From Poecilobothrus nobilitatus (Eukaryota > Arthropoda > Insecta > Diptera > Dolichopodidae): a DNA stretch of 64,000 bases. The translations under genes and the position numbers were made by a program. The DNA lies in contig OX352773.1 in the NCBI GenBank assembly GCA_947095535.1, forward strand, positions 73,302,591-73,366,590, read 5' to 3'. Every line of letters begins with the position of its first letter. Position 1 is the first letter of the stretch. Positions 35,561 through 48,900 of the stretch are shown piece by piece. The notes under the pieces were generated by a model. That model saw only the letters and a list, made by a program, of their open reading frames with translations. It was not told the origin of the DNA and did no database searches.

Positions 35561-38500
35561 TATTAGAGAACTTTTAAAAAATTTTAAAATAGTGTTGATA
35601 TCTCATAAATCTCATTTCTGTACTCATTTCTGATATTTCATTTCTGTACTCTAACAATCCTTATGTCATCTTGAAGAACAGCTTTTATCAAATTTAAATT
35701 ATAATCAATGTAGTTTAACTATACCTAGTTAACAAATTTAAGAAATAATATCACAATTTTATAAAATATTCCTTGTATCAAATGTTTTATTTAAAATGTC
35801 CTTAAATGTTACACATATTAAATATATATACATTTATTAAATATATAAATGAGTATTGTAGAATTGAATAAGTAGGGCGTATATATACAAATTAAATTCA
35901 ATCATTACAAAATAATAAAAGAATAAAAAATATTAAAAACTCTCTCCAGTCACGTCATTATTACATATATGTATATATGTATATATGAATACATATATAT
36001 CCATATTTATATAAAAATACAAATATTTATTCATATTTTATAATAATATATAAAAGTTTATTTTCCGTTTAACGGTTTTTTACATCAATATTAAAAAAAA
36101 CCGCGTATATTTTATAATTTTTTCTCTCTTTAATAATAATATGTATATACATATATACTTTCTACAAAAAAAAATCATTAATTTCAATTTTATTTTATAT
36201 ATATGTATATATATAAATCTTTTTAAAATTATATGTGATATTTTATAGATTATAGATACTATTTTCAATATTCGTCTATAATATAAATAAATGTTTGCTT
36301 CATTGCTTACTACACTAAATGACATGTGATCAATAATACAATGTAAATTTTTGTCAATTAATATGTTTAAACATCTGTCATTCTACATATACATATATAT
36401 TTATCACTTTTTTGTCAAATTGCATATAAAGCCATATTGTTATCAATTGATATGGATAATTTAATTGACAACATGTCATATAATGTAGAGCTTAATGGCA
36501 AATAAAGTATATTAAGATCTACATATAAAGTAGGCTTAAGCTATTCAGAAGTTCAAAATAAATAATTAGTATAAACCGATCAAATCTTGAGTATCAAGAA
36601 GGGATTAACAGTAATTAATTCATGGTTCACTAAAAAACTTATAGACAGTATAAAATAAATAGGGTTGTTTTTAACTAAAATAGATAGGGTTCTATAGTGT
36701 ATGTTAGATTACAACTTTTCAATTTTTGTTTTTTAACACCAGTTTGTAACCAAACTATAATGTCGAATTCAATTAACGAGAAGTTATCCCTCTTGCGAAT
36801 TTTAATATTTTATGCTAAAAATTATTCAGCGTAATATTCATAGAACCGCTGATATACTATAAATATATAATAAAAATTTTTTTTTAGACAAAAGTATCTT
36901 CAAATATAAAATCTCTTTTATGTTAAGAACATCAAAATATTGTTGAACAATTTGTTTTCAGATCTTAATAATTTTAAAACATTATTTAAGTCAACATTTT
37001 TTTTCCTTTGCATTCAGTTTGTATTAATTATTTCGCTCCTTCATAAAGTTTACACTTCGCTACTAAGCTTGTAGAATGAAAATACCAAATAGGGGGATAC
37101 AAGGAAGCCGATTGTGTCTTCATCGGAACATTCTATCTCAGGCTGCAAAACAAAAAATTATTAATAAATATTACATTCTTACATTACATCCTTATAACCT
37201 CCTATCATTTCTATGTCTATGTATTTATGTACATATATTTAATAAATTTCACATTAAAAACTTACATTATTTTCAATAATACCATCAAAATTATCTCTTT
37301 AAATATTTTTTCTTCCTGAGCACACTGCGGTATCTTATAATTACCAGACAATATTATTCATTTCTGTTTTTTTTTTTCGTTTTACACTATATTACAATTT
37401 TATAAGTTATTAATAAGCGGTTTGTTTTACCTGCTGAACCAGGTGCAAAAAGTCATATCACTATAAAAATATCTTTAATGAAAAAAAAAAAAATTAAACA
37501 AAAAAATGTATTGTATAAATGTATAAATGTATATAAAAAAAAAATAAGAAAGGAAAAACAAAAAAAAAAAAAATTAAATTATTCAAATCAATAGAGAGGT
37601 TAAGTAGACAAAACGAATGAATAGTAAAGTAGTATTTTTATCGTTAAAGTTAAATACTAAAGTCAAAAAAGAAACGAATATTTCAATTTAATGATATAAA
37701 GATAAAAATATATATATATATATAAATTTTTTTTTAACATACATACATATTTTAGACATAAATTAAAATTAATATATATTACAAATATATAGGTAAGTAC
37801 ATATATCCCTATATCGGCTTATACATACCTAATATTTTATTATATTATATATAAGTAAAAAGAAATATAAGTTAAATATCAATCCCTTTGAAGTAAATGT
37901 TAATAATTGTATATATACATATGTATGTAGATATGTAAGAATGTTGACAATTGTATGTTAATAATAAAAATTTATTCAATATTTTTTTCTGTTTTTTGTA
38001 ATTTTTTTTTTGTTGTTTTTTAGTGGGCAGCTACTTAAATGATAGTTATATGCATACTAATATAAGTATTATGTGAATTTAATTTTTCCTTTTTTTTTTA
38101 TTTTTATATACATATGTAGATATATACAAATATATAAAATTGGAACATAAATATTTAATTAAAATACATATATTTATATTACATATTATATGATATATTT
38201 AATTTTCAATAAGTACATATCCATACATATATATATGTTTTAATATAGAACATGTATAATAATCATGCATGTAATATGTGTTTGTATATAGGTATATAAT
38301 AAAGTCAAATACGATAAATGACAAATAATTATATCGCTGTTAATTACTTAAATAATATTTCATTTGCATAATAACTGTCAGTTACTTGTGCATAACTATA
38401 TATCATAAAAATTTAATGTATAATATAGGCTTATAAAATCACGCAATCTATTTCATATATAATGTATATAAAACGAAAAAAAAAGTCATATATGAATAAA

Positions 38501-40074
38501 TTTTATCATTTCATTTTATTTTTATTCTAAAAAATTTATCGTTAAAAAATTATACTTTTAAAAATAAAAATTGACCAGTTATCTTAAAAACAAAAAAAAA
38601 TTGATAATTAAAATGAGGGTTAGTTTTAATAAAGTATATATGTATATATATACTTTCCCATTCATTTAAGAATGATTATGAATGATTTCTTTTTTTTTTT
38701 ATCAAATATTATTTATTTATATAGTTTTGAAATGCTTTCTTCTAATACAAGATTTTTTAGATTTAACTAAATGCATAAAAAGAAAAATAAATAAAAGCGA
38801 TTAAAATTTTATGGTAAGATTAGTGTTTCAGGCTCACCCTCATAAGCATTAATATATAAATGTTATATTATTTTCATTATTGTTCTTTGAATAAAATTGT
38901 AATAAATTAAAGTGAGCAGTTCAAACCTTAATAGTTCTTTCGTTTATAGATTTTGATTGAATGAACATCACTTATTTATCTTAAATGAATTATAGGTAAA
39001 GCTTAGAATCTTTTACATTTCACAGAAAATAGTTTTGGAAAAGTTTAACAGATGTCACATCCTTATTCCCAAAAACCAAAATGTACATTTGTTTTAAAGG
39101 TTTCATCCTAAAGTTTGGTTTCAAAAGAGGGTGGTTTTGGTTTTTTGGTTAGTTAAAGTCTAACACTACTCGGGCAGCTTCTCTTAGTGACTTTCCAGTT
39201 TTCCACGAACCCTCATAAAAAAAGCAGATAATTTAAATGAAGCAGAATATTAAACAAAATTAATTATACAAATTTGAAATGAAAGATAAAAAAAAAACTG
39301 TTATATTCAGTTTAAAAATTAAATTGACTATATACTTCTAACTATATAATAATCATTCGCTATCATATGAACATTTGATATGTTTCTAATAAGATTATAT
39401 AATATGATATACAAAATGACAACCCTAATTTGAATTTGAAAATGTCAAATTACAAATGATCATATATGATTTAATGTTCTCGCTCTCTCTCTCTCTCGTA
39501 TATAGTAATAACTTGACGAGTGGTTTTTATAAATGAGAATGAATAATTGGTATGACTATTAATAGTTATTTATATGGAATGCCATGCAAACGTTAAAGTA
39601 TAAAATTATAATATGATATATCGTATTATAGCTAATGATTATTATTACGTTAAGGGGTTATATGTGTAATCTGTATCTGTACTAATACTAATGATCTAAA
39701 AATGTACTATGCATATCTATAAAACTCTTCCATACGGTCCATATCTTCCATATTTCTAATATTCTCTTCTATACGGTCAGCAAAATCAATACAAATACTT
39801 TTTGACAGGCACAGTTTTCTTCATAAGCTGACGATATGTAACGATAAGTATTTAGATGCTAGTTTTAAGAGTTTAGTTAAACTTAATAATCGCAGTCGCA
39901 TGTATCACATGTATTATTTATTACCTAATCTTTTAAGGATATTATAAACTTTCGAGTCTATCCAAAACTACTTTTTAACTTATGCAATTTGACTTATTTA
40001 GTATTTTGGTCTGTTACTTTTAATATAATAAACAATTATTAAAAATTATTGAAATTTTACAAAAGCTCACTTTA
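35561..40074. other. Intergenic low-complexity AT DNA
   Basis: No gene. Includes TATACATATGTATG motifs (35960-36000, 37905-37935), an inverted TAGCTGCCCACT motif at 38021-38034, and a (CT)n tract at 39480-39499. The patch 39100-39230 is more complex but unassigned. Confidence 0.5.
39480..39499. repeat. (CT)n microsatellite
   Basis: An uninterrupted CTCTCT run of about 18 bases. GAGA-type tracts can bind GAGA factor in flies, but nothing else here shows that it does. Confidence 0.85.
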
Positions 40075-40550
40075 TTTAATCTCCATTTGCAAAATCTCCT
40101 TTTTTGAGATAGTATTTTTTTTAATCTTCTTTTGGAAAATTAAATTTTTTAAAAATCTACTTTTTTAGCAACAAATCTTCTTTTTTCATAACAAAAAAAA
40201 AACTTGAAAAACTCCTTAGAGTTGACCATAAAATGAAGATTTAATAATTTGTCTTGCATAAGATTTGGAACAGCAGCTCAATTTTTGCGGGAGTTCAACA
40301 AAATCTCAAAAAAAAGGATTCCAAATAATACAAAATTCCAAAAGAAGAAAAAAATCCATTAAAAACTATCAGAGAAAGAAAAAAAAAACTTTAAAACGCT
40401 TGAGTTGACTACAAAATGAGGCTTACAATAATTTGCCTAGTGAGTTTGGAACGACAGTCCCATTGTTATGGCGGTTGGCAGAAATCCCAAGGAAGGAAAA
40501 ATTCCATTAAAAACCTTCAAAGAAAGAATCGCAAATTTCAAAACCCTAAG
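40075..40550. repeat. Diverged tandem repeat of about 183 bp (two units) after an AAAATCTCC array
   Basis: GAGTTGACCATAAAATGA at 40219 and GAGTTGACTACAAAATGAG at 40402 begin two diverged units. Both continue to TAATAATTTG, GTTTGGAAC, then CCATTAAAAAC and a CAGAGAAAGAA-like end. Short AAAATCTCCTTTTTT motifs at 40088-40200 precede them and resemble the foldback family at 30281. A third, partial unit (GAGTTACAAAATCAGGCTCC) lies at 48339. Confidence 0.55.
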
Positions 40551-43500
40551 TTATATGTTTTTAAACGTTAAAAATTTAAAAATTTCTCCCACTATTTTAA
40601 ATGCCTATGGTTGTTATAAAATGTACCTTTGTATGAAAAATAATTAGTATCAATTTTAGAGTTGGTTATAAAATTTTTCTTTTAAATAAACTAAAATTTA
40701 AGCCAAAATACGCTTTTTCCAAATTATGTACATATGTAAAGTATGTATATATGTGAGGCTCGGAATAAGGAGAGATATTGTAAGTAGAAAATATTTTTTT
40801 CAGATTTTTTTTTGGGTTTCGATTTGGTGTTTTTTAAGAAAAATAAAAGAGATTTTAAATAAAATATGATTGGAAGAGAACCTCTTTTTATATAAAATAC
40901 CTAGTATAGATTTCGTAGTAGAACCAATCTTACAAATTAGAGTAATTGAATAGTTTTTTTTTTGTGATAACTCATTCGTGTCTAGAAATTACCGTTTTGT
41001 TTCATATTTTTAATATTAATATCCATAAAAAATTTGAATTTTTAAATAATTTTTCTAAACTGCATTTTTCATTTTAATATAAATTCTGAAATATCCTATA
41101 AATATCATAATTTTTGGATTTTTACAAAATTAAAATTAATTCAATTTAAAAAAAAAACTCCTAAAAATTAATATTAATTTATCGCTACCGTCACTAACAT
41201 ATAATTAATTAATATTTTCTTTTTTTTTTCTTTTTTATTTATTTTAAGTATTATCTTCCATATTATAATATTATATTATTCATACAAAAGAAAAATAGTT
41301 AAAATAATCATGTTCTTTTCCATTTTTTTTTTTCTTTGTGGTTAAAATAATAAACCATTACCATTCAGATACAATTTCATATAGAAATAAGAAAAAAAAA
41401 AAAAACACAAAGTATTTATTCTTATTCACGAAATTTAACAAAAAACAAAAGAATTTCTTATTATATTTTAATTTTTTTTTTATACGTTTTTAATTCTAAA
41501 TCAAAGTAATAGTAGTCACCTCATATAAATAAATTAAAATTATATTAAAACAAAAAAAACAAAAAACATTATAACAAATTAAATAAAATTAATTCATGTG
41601 TAAATTTATACATCACGGTGCACTTATTATCCTTAAAACAGGATTTTCAGAAACAAAAAAAAAAAAATCGCAATAAAAATCTTCCTTTTAGTTAAAAAAA
41701 AATACAAAGTGAACCACAACTGCTTACCTTAATATTTTGTATATAAACGTGTAAATTGTTCAGTACTCACCAACCATCCAACCAACCAATCCACTTATTA
41801 TCTATCTTAGACGTGTACAATATATGACGCAAATTTTATTTTGTTATCTTCATACTCTTTAGCACTTTATATATAAATATATAAAAATCTTTTTCTATAT
41901 TTTTATATTCTTTTAATACATTAAATAATGCCCACATACAATATGGGATAAAATATTTACAACAAAATTTTTAAGTTAATTTTAAACTAAAAAAGATTTT
42001 AAAAGATTTCGTATAACAAGTTGATAATTCACCTCTAAATTAAATATTATAAAGATGAAGAAATCAAAAATTTTTATGAGAATTCCCAATTACAATAAGA
42101 AAAAAATGCATAATTTCTATTTACCTCGTAAAATTGTTAAAACAAAGTTCTGATTCTTTAATTTAATAAATTTTTTAGTCACATCCAATTGTTATACAAT
42201 TTTGCACAAATGAAATTTAATAAAAATAATAAACTTCTATAATAATGGTCGTGATTGCCGTCAGATACATTAAAAGGATTAAAATTGACTTTTGAAAACA
42301 TTAAAACAAAATGAATGTTACTGTAAATATCTTTTGGGCCATTAGTATTGGTAGACACTTTAAAAGAAAGGCAATGAAATCTTCCCTCAAATGATGTATC
42401 AAACTTCCTTATATAATTATGCGTTAACACAACATTTCGAACGTCAAAAATCTCAAGCTAAACAAACTATCGACCTTTTTTTTATAAAGGTAAAAAGATG
42501 AAAAAGTGAAATTAATAAGCTAAAATATATAGAAAAAATCTCCAAAGAAAATAAAAACTAAAGAAATAACATTTTATTTAAAGTCACTCTGTATTTAAAG
42601 TAATAAACACATAATCGAATGAATGTGATACATCATTTAATGGTGCATCTGATATTATGATCTTGATCGGTCAAAACATATACAATAAGATATTTACAGT
42701 AACATGAATTTAGTATCAATATTCTCAAAAGCCAATATTAACCCCTTAAAGCCTTCGGCACCAATTGGGACGACTCCTAAAAGTCAACTAATCTAAAGTA
42801 TATCATATCCAAGTTGTACTCATTCTTCTTCAATTCATATTTTCTATTACTTTGTATGGATATTTTTTCCCCCTACTGTATATTCACACGTTAACACTAA
42901 CATTGAGTACTAAAAAAATCAAATCAAAAAAAAAAATAGAATTAATGCAATTTTCACAAGGTATTTTTGAGAAGACATCATTATATTATATATTATGCAC
43001 TATATAATGTAGGTATATATGTTTGTCATTTGTATTACGCGAAATACATTTTAAAATAAAGGTTCAAAGTAAAATTAAAACGTTTTTGCATAACACACAA
43101 AACATTATATAGTAAGTATCTATCTTTTCATCATAAAAACCATATAGTATAAAATTCGTATAATACAAAAAAAAAAAGATAATAAGTACATCACAAAAAG
43201 AAAAAAAAGAAATAAATAAAAAACAATATGATTTTAGGTTTATACTAAAAGAAACAGTCAAAAAAAAAAAAATATTCTACAAAAAAACGCTTAGTACAAA
43301 ACCACCATAAAATAACAGATTTAATACAAAAAAAAAAATAACAAATAAACAAAGAATTTTTCAAATCTTCAAAAATCTGGACATGAATTTGAAATGTTAA
43401 AACGCGTAATTTTAAATACTAAAAATATTATGAGCTCCCCCGTTTTTATATATATATGCATATATATATAAAACATTATCCTTTTCATTCAATTCAACTT

Positions 43501-44644
43501 TACCATGTTATGCCTTTGCAAAATTATTAATGTTTTTTTTTTTCCTCCCCATGTTATATTGCGCTTTTTATTCCTTTATTATTTTTTTTTTTTTTTAAAT
43601 ATTTAGAATATTTTTGTATTCTTTTAATTTTATTAAAAAAAAAAAAAAAAAGATTTTTCTTTTTTTCTATTTTTATATTTAAAATTCTTCTAGCGCAATG
43701 TTTAACGGTTTTTTTTCTTTTTTTTTTTTAGAAATTGTTATTTGCTTATTCCCTCATTTAAATATGTCCTGTATGAAGTTTAAAAAAAAAAAAATTTTAT
43801 TTAAAAGAACTTTTTAACAAACCAAAATTAAAATAATAAACATTTTTTGAAAAGCCACAAAAAAATATTAAAATGAATTTTTATACTAAAAAATTTATAA
43901 TAAACGTTTTTGTTTTTTTTTTTGTCGCTTTTTTTTTTACGTATAGGATAAAAGTCACACCATAAAAATTTCCCACAATAAAAAAAATTAAAATTAAAAA
44001 AAAAAAAAAAAAAAAATGCGATTGCACCTTAAATTTGTATATGCATAATAAATATATATGAATATAACAAATATTTATGATATAGGGTATTTATACTAAA
44101 AGTATACAAAATGCATATACTAAAAAAAAACAACAACAGGAGTCTTTTAAGAAGATCAAGAGGTCACAAAATAATTTTGAGTATAGTAAGTACTATACAA
44201 TAAGAAATAAAATGCGTGAATAAAAAAAAAACAAAAATATTAGTATAAAGTTTTTTTAAAAGGTTTTATTAAGTTTTTATTTTTATATACTTACGTATTA
44301 AGTTTCAATATACATATATATACCCTAGTATATATAATATTACTAAATATTAAAAAACGCAATAACAGTTTTGTTTTTTTTTTTAGATATAAAGGATATA
44401 ATTTGTATAAAATGTTAAAATTTTATTTTTGAATACCTCTTTTTAATGGTTTTCTTATATACTTTTAAAAACAACAAAAAAAAATTCTAAGCTTTTCTTT
44501 TTTCCAAATGGTATAATATAACTGAAAATCTTATTTTGACTATATATAATATCAAAGATTATATAATTACCACTATAAGGCCTATTTCAATACATATACT
44601 GATATTATAAAAAATTGTAAATTATTATTTTCATAAAAGATTTT
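40551..44644. other. Intergenic AT-rich DNA
   Basis: No gene. Mostly A/T homopolymers. A moderately complex patch at 42720-42900 was inspected without result. The 83-codon minus frame at 42179-42430 shows no recognisable similarity. Confidence 0.5.
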
Positions 44645-44826
44645 GGGGCCTCGGTAGCTTAGTGGATAAGAGCGTATAAAAATACGCTGTAAACACCGAG
44701 GGAGTGTGGGTTCGAATCCCACAGACGTCGTAAGAGTTTTTCCCACTTATGACATTTACAGCCACGCCTGAACAGGAAAGGCGGTGCAATTTCTTGTCCA
44801 CATTTTTATACATTAAAAAAAAAAAA
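44645..44826 (+). mobile_element. tRNA-derived SINE, copy F (best tRNA head)
   Basis: The head GGGGCCTCGGTAGCTTAGTG holds box A TAGCTTAGTGG (44655-44665) and box B GGTTCGAATCC (44709-44719), both exact matches to the RNA polymerase III internal promoter consensus. Between them is a perfect hairpin GCGTATAAAAATACGC. The body hairpins survive with G-U pairs (GTCGTAAG with CTTATGAC; ACAGGAAA with TTTCTTGT). The tail is A12. No clear target-site duplication was found. Confidence 0.93.
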
Positions 44827-45260
44827 TAATAATTTGTAGAGTTGAAAATTTTACAGTTTGACTTGAAAAAATAGGCTACCGAAACTTGTTCGCATTAAAA
44901 AATTAAGGTAAGAATTTTTAAAATTAAATCCCTTTTTTTATAACTTATATTAGAGTATTCTGCTATCATATATATACATATGTATGTACTTTGATTTATG
45001 TTTCTCTGGATATTTTTAATTTAATTGTAATTAGTTGTTTTTCATATAAATTTTATTAATCTTGTTTTTACAATTCTCACTTCTTCAAAGTGTTTATTAC
45101 AAATAATCAATACTTATCTAGATTTTTGGCCATTTTGTTTTTACTTTATACTCACAGTCCACCGTAATCTTTATGGTTTTTGATACTAAATTTTGATTAT
45201 GTGTTATATTTTATAATATAGATCACCCATTATCTTAATAATATAGATCCTCCCTAATAC
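44827..45260. other. Intergenic, nothing recognised
   Basis: AT-rich sequence without ORF or repeat structure that I recognise. Confidence 0.45.
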
Positions 45261-45960
45261 AGAGTGTCCGAAAGTCGAACTTCACGAAGAAAGAAAGTTT
45301 TATGAGAGATCGAAACAATTATCAAACAATTGTTTCGGTAGACGGGTTTATTTTAAACAGTTTCAGAGATAACGGTATTGAAAGTTTTTCATATACATAT
45401 ATTGTAATTTATGTTCCATATGGAAACAAATTTTTTAGTAAAATTTCAATGAAGCATAAAGTAATATTTAAATGGCAAAACAAAAATACGATAAGTTTCG
45501 AAAATGGTAAAAAAATATGATAAAAAAGTTAATAAGTTACTTTTACTTAAAAGTATGATTTTGATAAGTTAAAAAATATTAAAAAAATCATATATTAATA
45601 AACTTTTTTATACAAAAAAAAATACAGTTAATTGACCCCAATACCAATATATAATTAACCTCAATACCAATATATACCATAAATACCAATATTTTTCGGA
45701 TTTTAAAGCTTATAACTGTTCAACTGTAAACGTTGAAAAATAAAAATTTAAATTATTATAGTATAATTTTAGCTGTATATTGATATCTAAAGGAGTCTTC
45801 TTTGTTGTTGTGCGGCGGAAAGATATTATATTTTTAAAAACTTAACGAAAATATTTTAAAGGCCGTTATTGCGGAAACTGGTAAGATTATATCACACCTT
45901 CGAAACAATTTTTTGTTGCTTTCGATCTGCCCTATCATCTTCCTTCGACTTTCGGACAAC
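45261..45960. mobile_element. TIR element with TGTCCGAAAGTCGAA ends, about 695 bp
   Basis: A perfect 15-bp inverted repeat, TGTCCGAAAGTCGAA at 45265-45279 and its inverse at 45944-45958, bounds the region. Inside, CGAAACAATT also occurs near both ends (45311 and 45900). There is no transposase; the 72-codon frame 45302-45520 is unassigned. A non-autonomous DNA element is the likeliest reading. Confidence 0.5.
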
Positions 45961-48900
45961 TTATATATTATAGCGTTAATTTTTATTTTTTTAATCTAAT
46001 TAAAGAAACGAAATTTAATAAATATTGATTTTTCTGAGAAATTCTCCTTAAAATAGATATGGTTGATTCGAATATCTACAATATATAGATAAAAAACACA
46101 ATCCATTCATATAAATATTTTAAAATATAGCTATGTTCAATTTATTTATTTTATTTCATTGATTGATTAATATAAAATTAGATGATAGGACGGAAGACGA
46201 TCAGTTCTTTATATTGTGTAATTATTTATTTATTTATTTATTTATCAAAAATGCAAAACTTTAACTGAATATATTTTGTCATTTGCTAATCGAATAGAAA
46301 TCGTATCGTATATTTTGAATTGTTCAAGCATTGAATTTTTTTAAAATATGTTTTCCAGGTCTAAGACAGTTTTCAAAGTTCCATGCCTAAATAATGGTTA
46401 AAATACATAAAATATATTTTTGTGGAACTAAAATGATTTAGAATTATCAACAGACTGTATTTCAACAATATATAAGATCAAAACAACATAGCATCAATTC
46501 TAGCTCAACGCAGGTTGATTCAACCATTATGAATAACAGTTGGTTGTATCGTGAAATAGTGATTTAAATTTAAAAAAAAATATTTTGTTATTAATTTATT
46601 ACTTTTCTATCTTATTAAAATCGAAAACCTTTATATTTTACACCATTGCCAGATGGTAATACTTAATATTAATTTAAATTTTTTTTTTTTTTTTTTTTAA
46701 GAACAAACCGTAAACAAATTTTTTAACAAGTTGTCTACAAAAACGCTTTAATTCGGGTATTCTAAGTACAAAAAAAAACATTTATATATCTATATAATTT
46801 CTCTTGTATGCATTACAAATTCTCAACAATTCTTACAATTTTATCCATATATGACGGGCAATATTTTATTTATTATTTATACTCTTTTTTTTAACTCTTA
46901 CCCATTATTGTTATTTTGAGTTTTAAGGTTATTTATATTATAATAAAAATACAATTTCTATATTTTATTCTATCTGATTGTTGTAAGGGGTAAAATTGCC
47001 GCAACTCGTTATAAAAAAAGACCAAAAAAAAAAAAAAATATATACATATTATAAAAAAAAAAAATTGGTAAATTATACTTTTATACTTAATAATAGTAAG
47101 ATGTACATTCTTTTACTTTCATTTCACTAAGGCAACACCACAGAACAGTACACTTTTTATATTTGGTCACATATGTGTATTTCTAAATTTTTTTTTCCCA
47201 TTGTAAATCCAAGTTTTTTTTTTTAGTTTGTTCTGTTTTTTTGCTTCTGTAAATCTTTAGACAAAATAAAACCACAAGATGTAAAAAGGGTATGCAAAAA
47301 AAATAAAGACAAACAAACAAAAAAAAAAATTAAAACAATTTAAAAAAAAAAAAAAAATGGAGAAATATGTATGATGAAACAAAAAAAGACAAAAGACGAC
47401 GAGAAAAGGATGTACACAGTTTTAGGATTATTTGCAGTGTAAATTATTACTAAGAATATGTTTGCCATTTATTCCTGTTTTTTTATTTTGTTGTTTCAAA
47501 ATTAAAAAGCTAATTTAATTAGGAATAATTATTTTAATTAGACTTTATTTTTATTTTCATTTATTTTTTTATTTCTAACAAAAAGGAAAAATGAAATGTG
47601 GATACTTCAAACTTTAACTATGTGTAATTTTTTTTTTATTATAAAGAAACATTTTAACACCTCTTTATTTTTATATATATACATAATATATAATTCTTAG
47701 ATGATTTTAATTGAGAGCTAATTGAAAGAACATAAAACAGACTTAAATTAAGGTAGAATGCCCAACAAAAAAAAAAAAGAAAATTAAATTATATTAACTT
47801 TTGTTTTTAAATATGTACTTGTTATATATATTTATTATAAACTAATAATTAAAAGGTTATGTAGGTATTAAATATTTTCGCGCTTTTATTTACAAAAATG
47901 TATATTTTATTAAAAAAAAAAAAAAATTACATATTTGTTATTTATTTTCTAAGAGGCATGATAATTTTCAAACGATAAAAATAAAAGAATCTAAACTGGT
48001 TCGCTTCTAATTTATCTTTAAATTTTGTTTTATTATCATATCTCTCCCAATTACCTAATCCTACAATAACTTTGTATAAAGGATTCCTTTCCTAGTAGTT
48101 TTGGTGGGATAAGGTCTAGAAAAAAAGAAAACAAAAGAAAAACTACTGTTTGCAAAACTAACTGTAAGTAATAGGCATATATTAAGAAGGGGTGAGACCG
48201 AAAATAAATAAAAAACAAAATCCATAATGATTTTTAGCACAAAAAGAAACAAAATTCACAAAAAAAAATCCACAATTATTTTAAATACTTAGTTGTTGAA
48301 ATATGTATGTATGTAATAATAATAAGAAAGGACTTTAGAGTTACAAAATCAGGCTCCTATAATTTGTTTAGAGCAAGCCTGCCCCCCTCCCCCCATTTTC
48401 CACCACTACTTTATATTCTTTGATGTTGAAATATGTATGCAATAAAAATTATTAGGTAGAACTTCAAAATTTGTTACAAAATCAAAGTTTTTTGCTTTTT
48501 TCAAAATATTTTTTGCACATTTATACTTTTACTTTTCATTTATACTTTTACTTTTGAATTTGTAAATTTTTTTTTTCATTTTTATTTATAGATATCGGTT
48601 TATAGATTTAATTACGAACCCATTAAGAAAAGATAAATAAATAAACACCATACCTTACCTCTCACCTTACCCTCCTAATAGATACCCTCCTAATAGACAA
48701 ATTAATGGTATAAGCATCCTATCTGTACTCAATATTAAAACTAAATACATATATGTATATCTTGTAGTTAGCTATCGAAATAAAAGTTATATTATTTTTT
48801 GATTGATTTACTTCTGAAAATTAACAGGATATTTTTTCCTTGTCAATTTTCATTCAATATTAAATATAATTTTGTTTTGTTTTTTTTTTTTTATTGTTTA

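Noticed and set aside
44645..44735. A functional tRNA gene
   Set aside because: The head is followed by the shared SINE body and poly(A), and the anticodon arm is replaced by an extended hairpin.
44631..44813. Small protein with CGIRTHTPSVFT (also in the frame at 50738-51100)
   Set aside because: The peptide is a translation of the SINE's tRNA head and box B, seen on both strands of different copies. It is not a gene.
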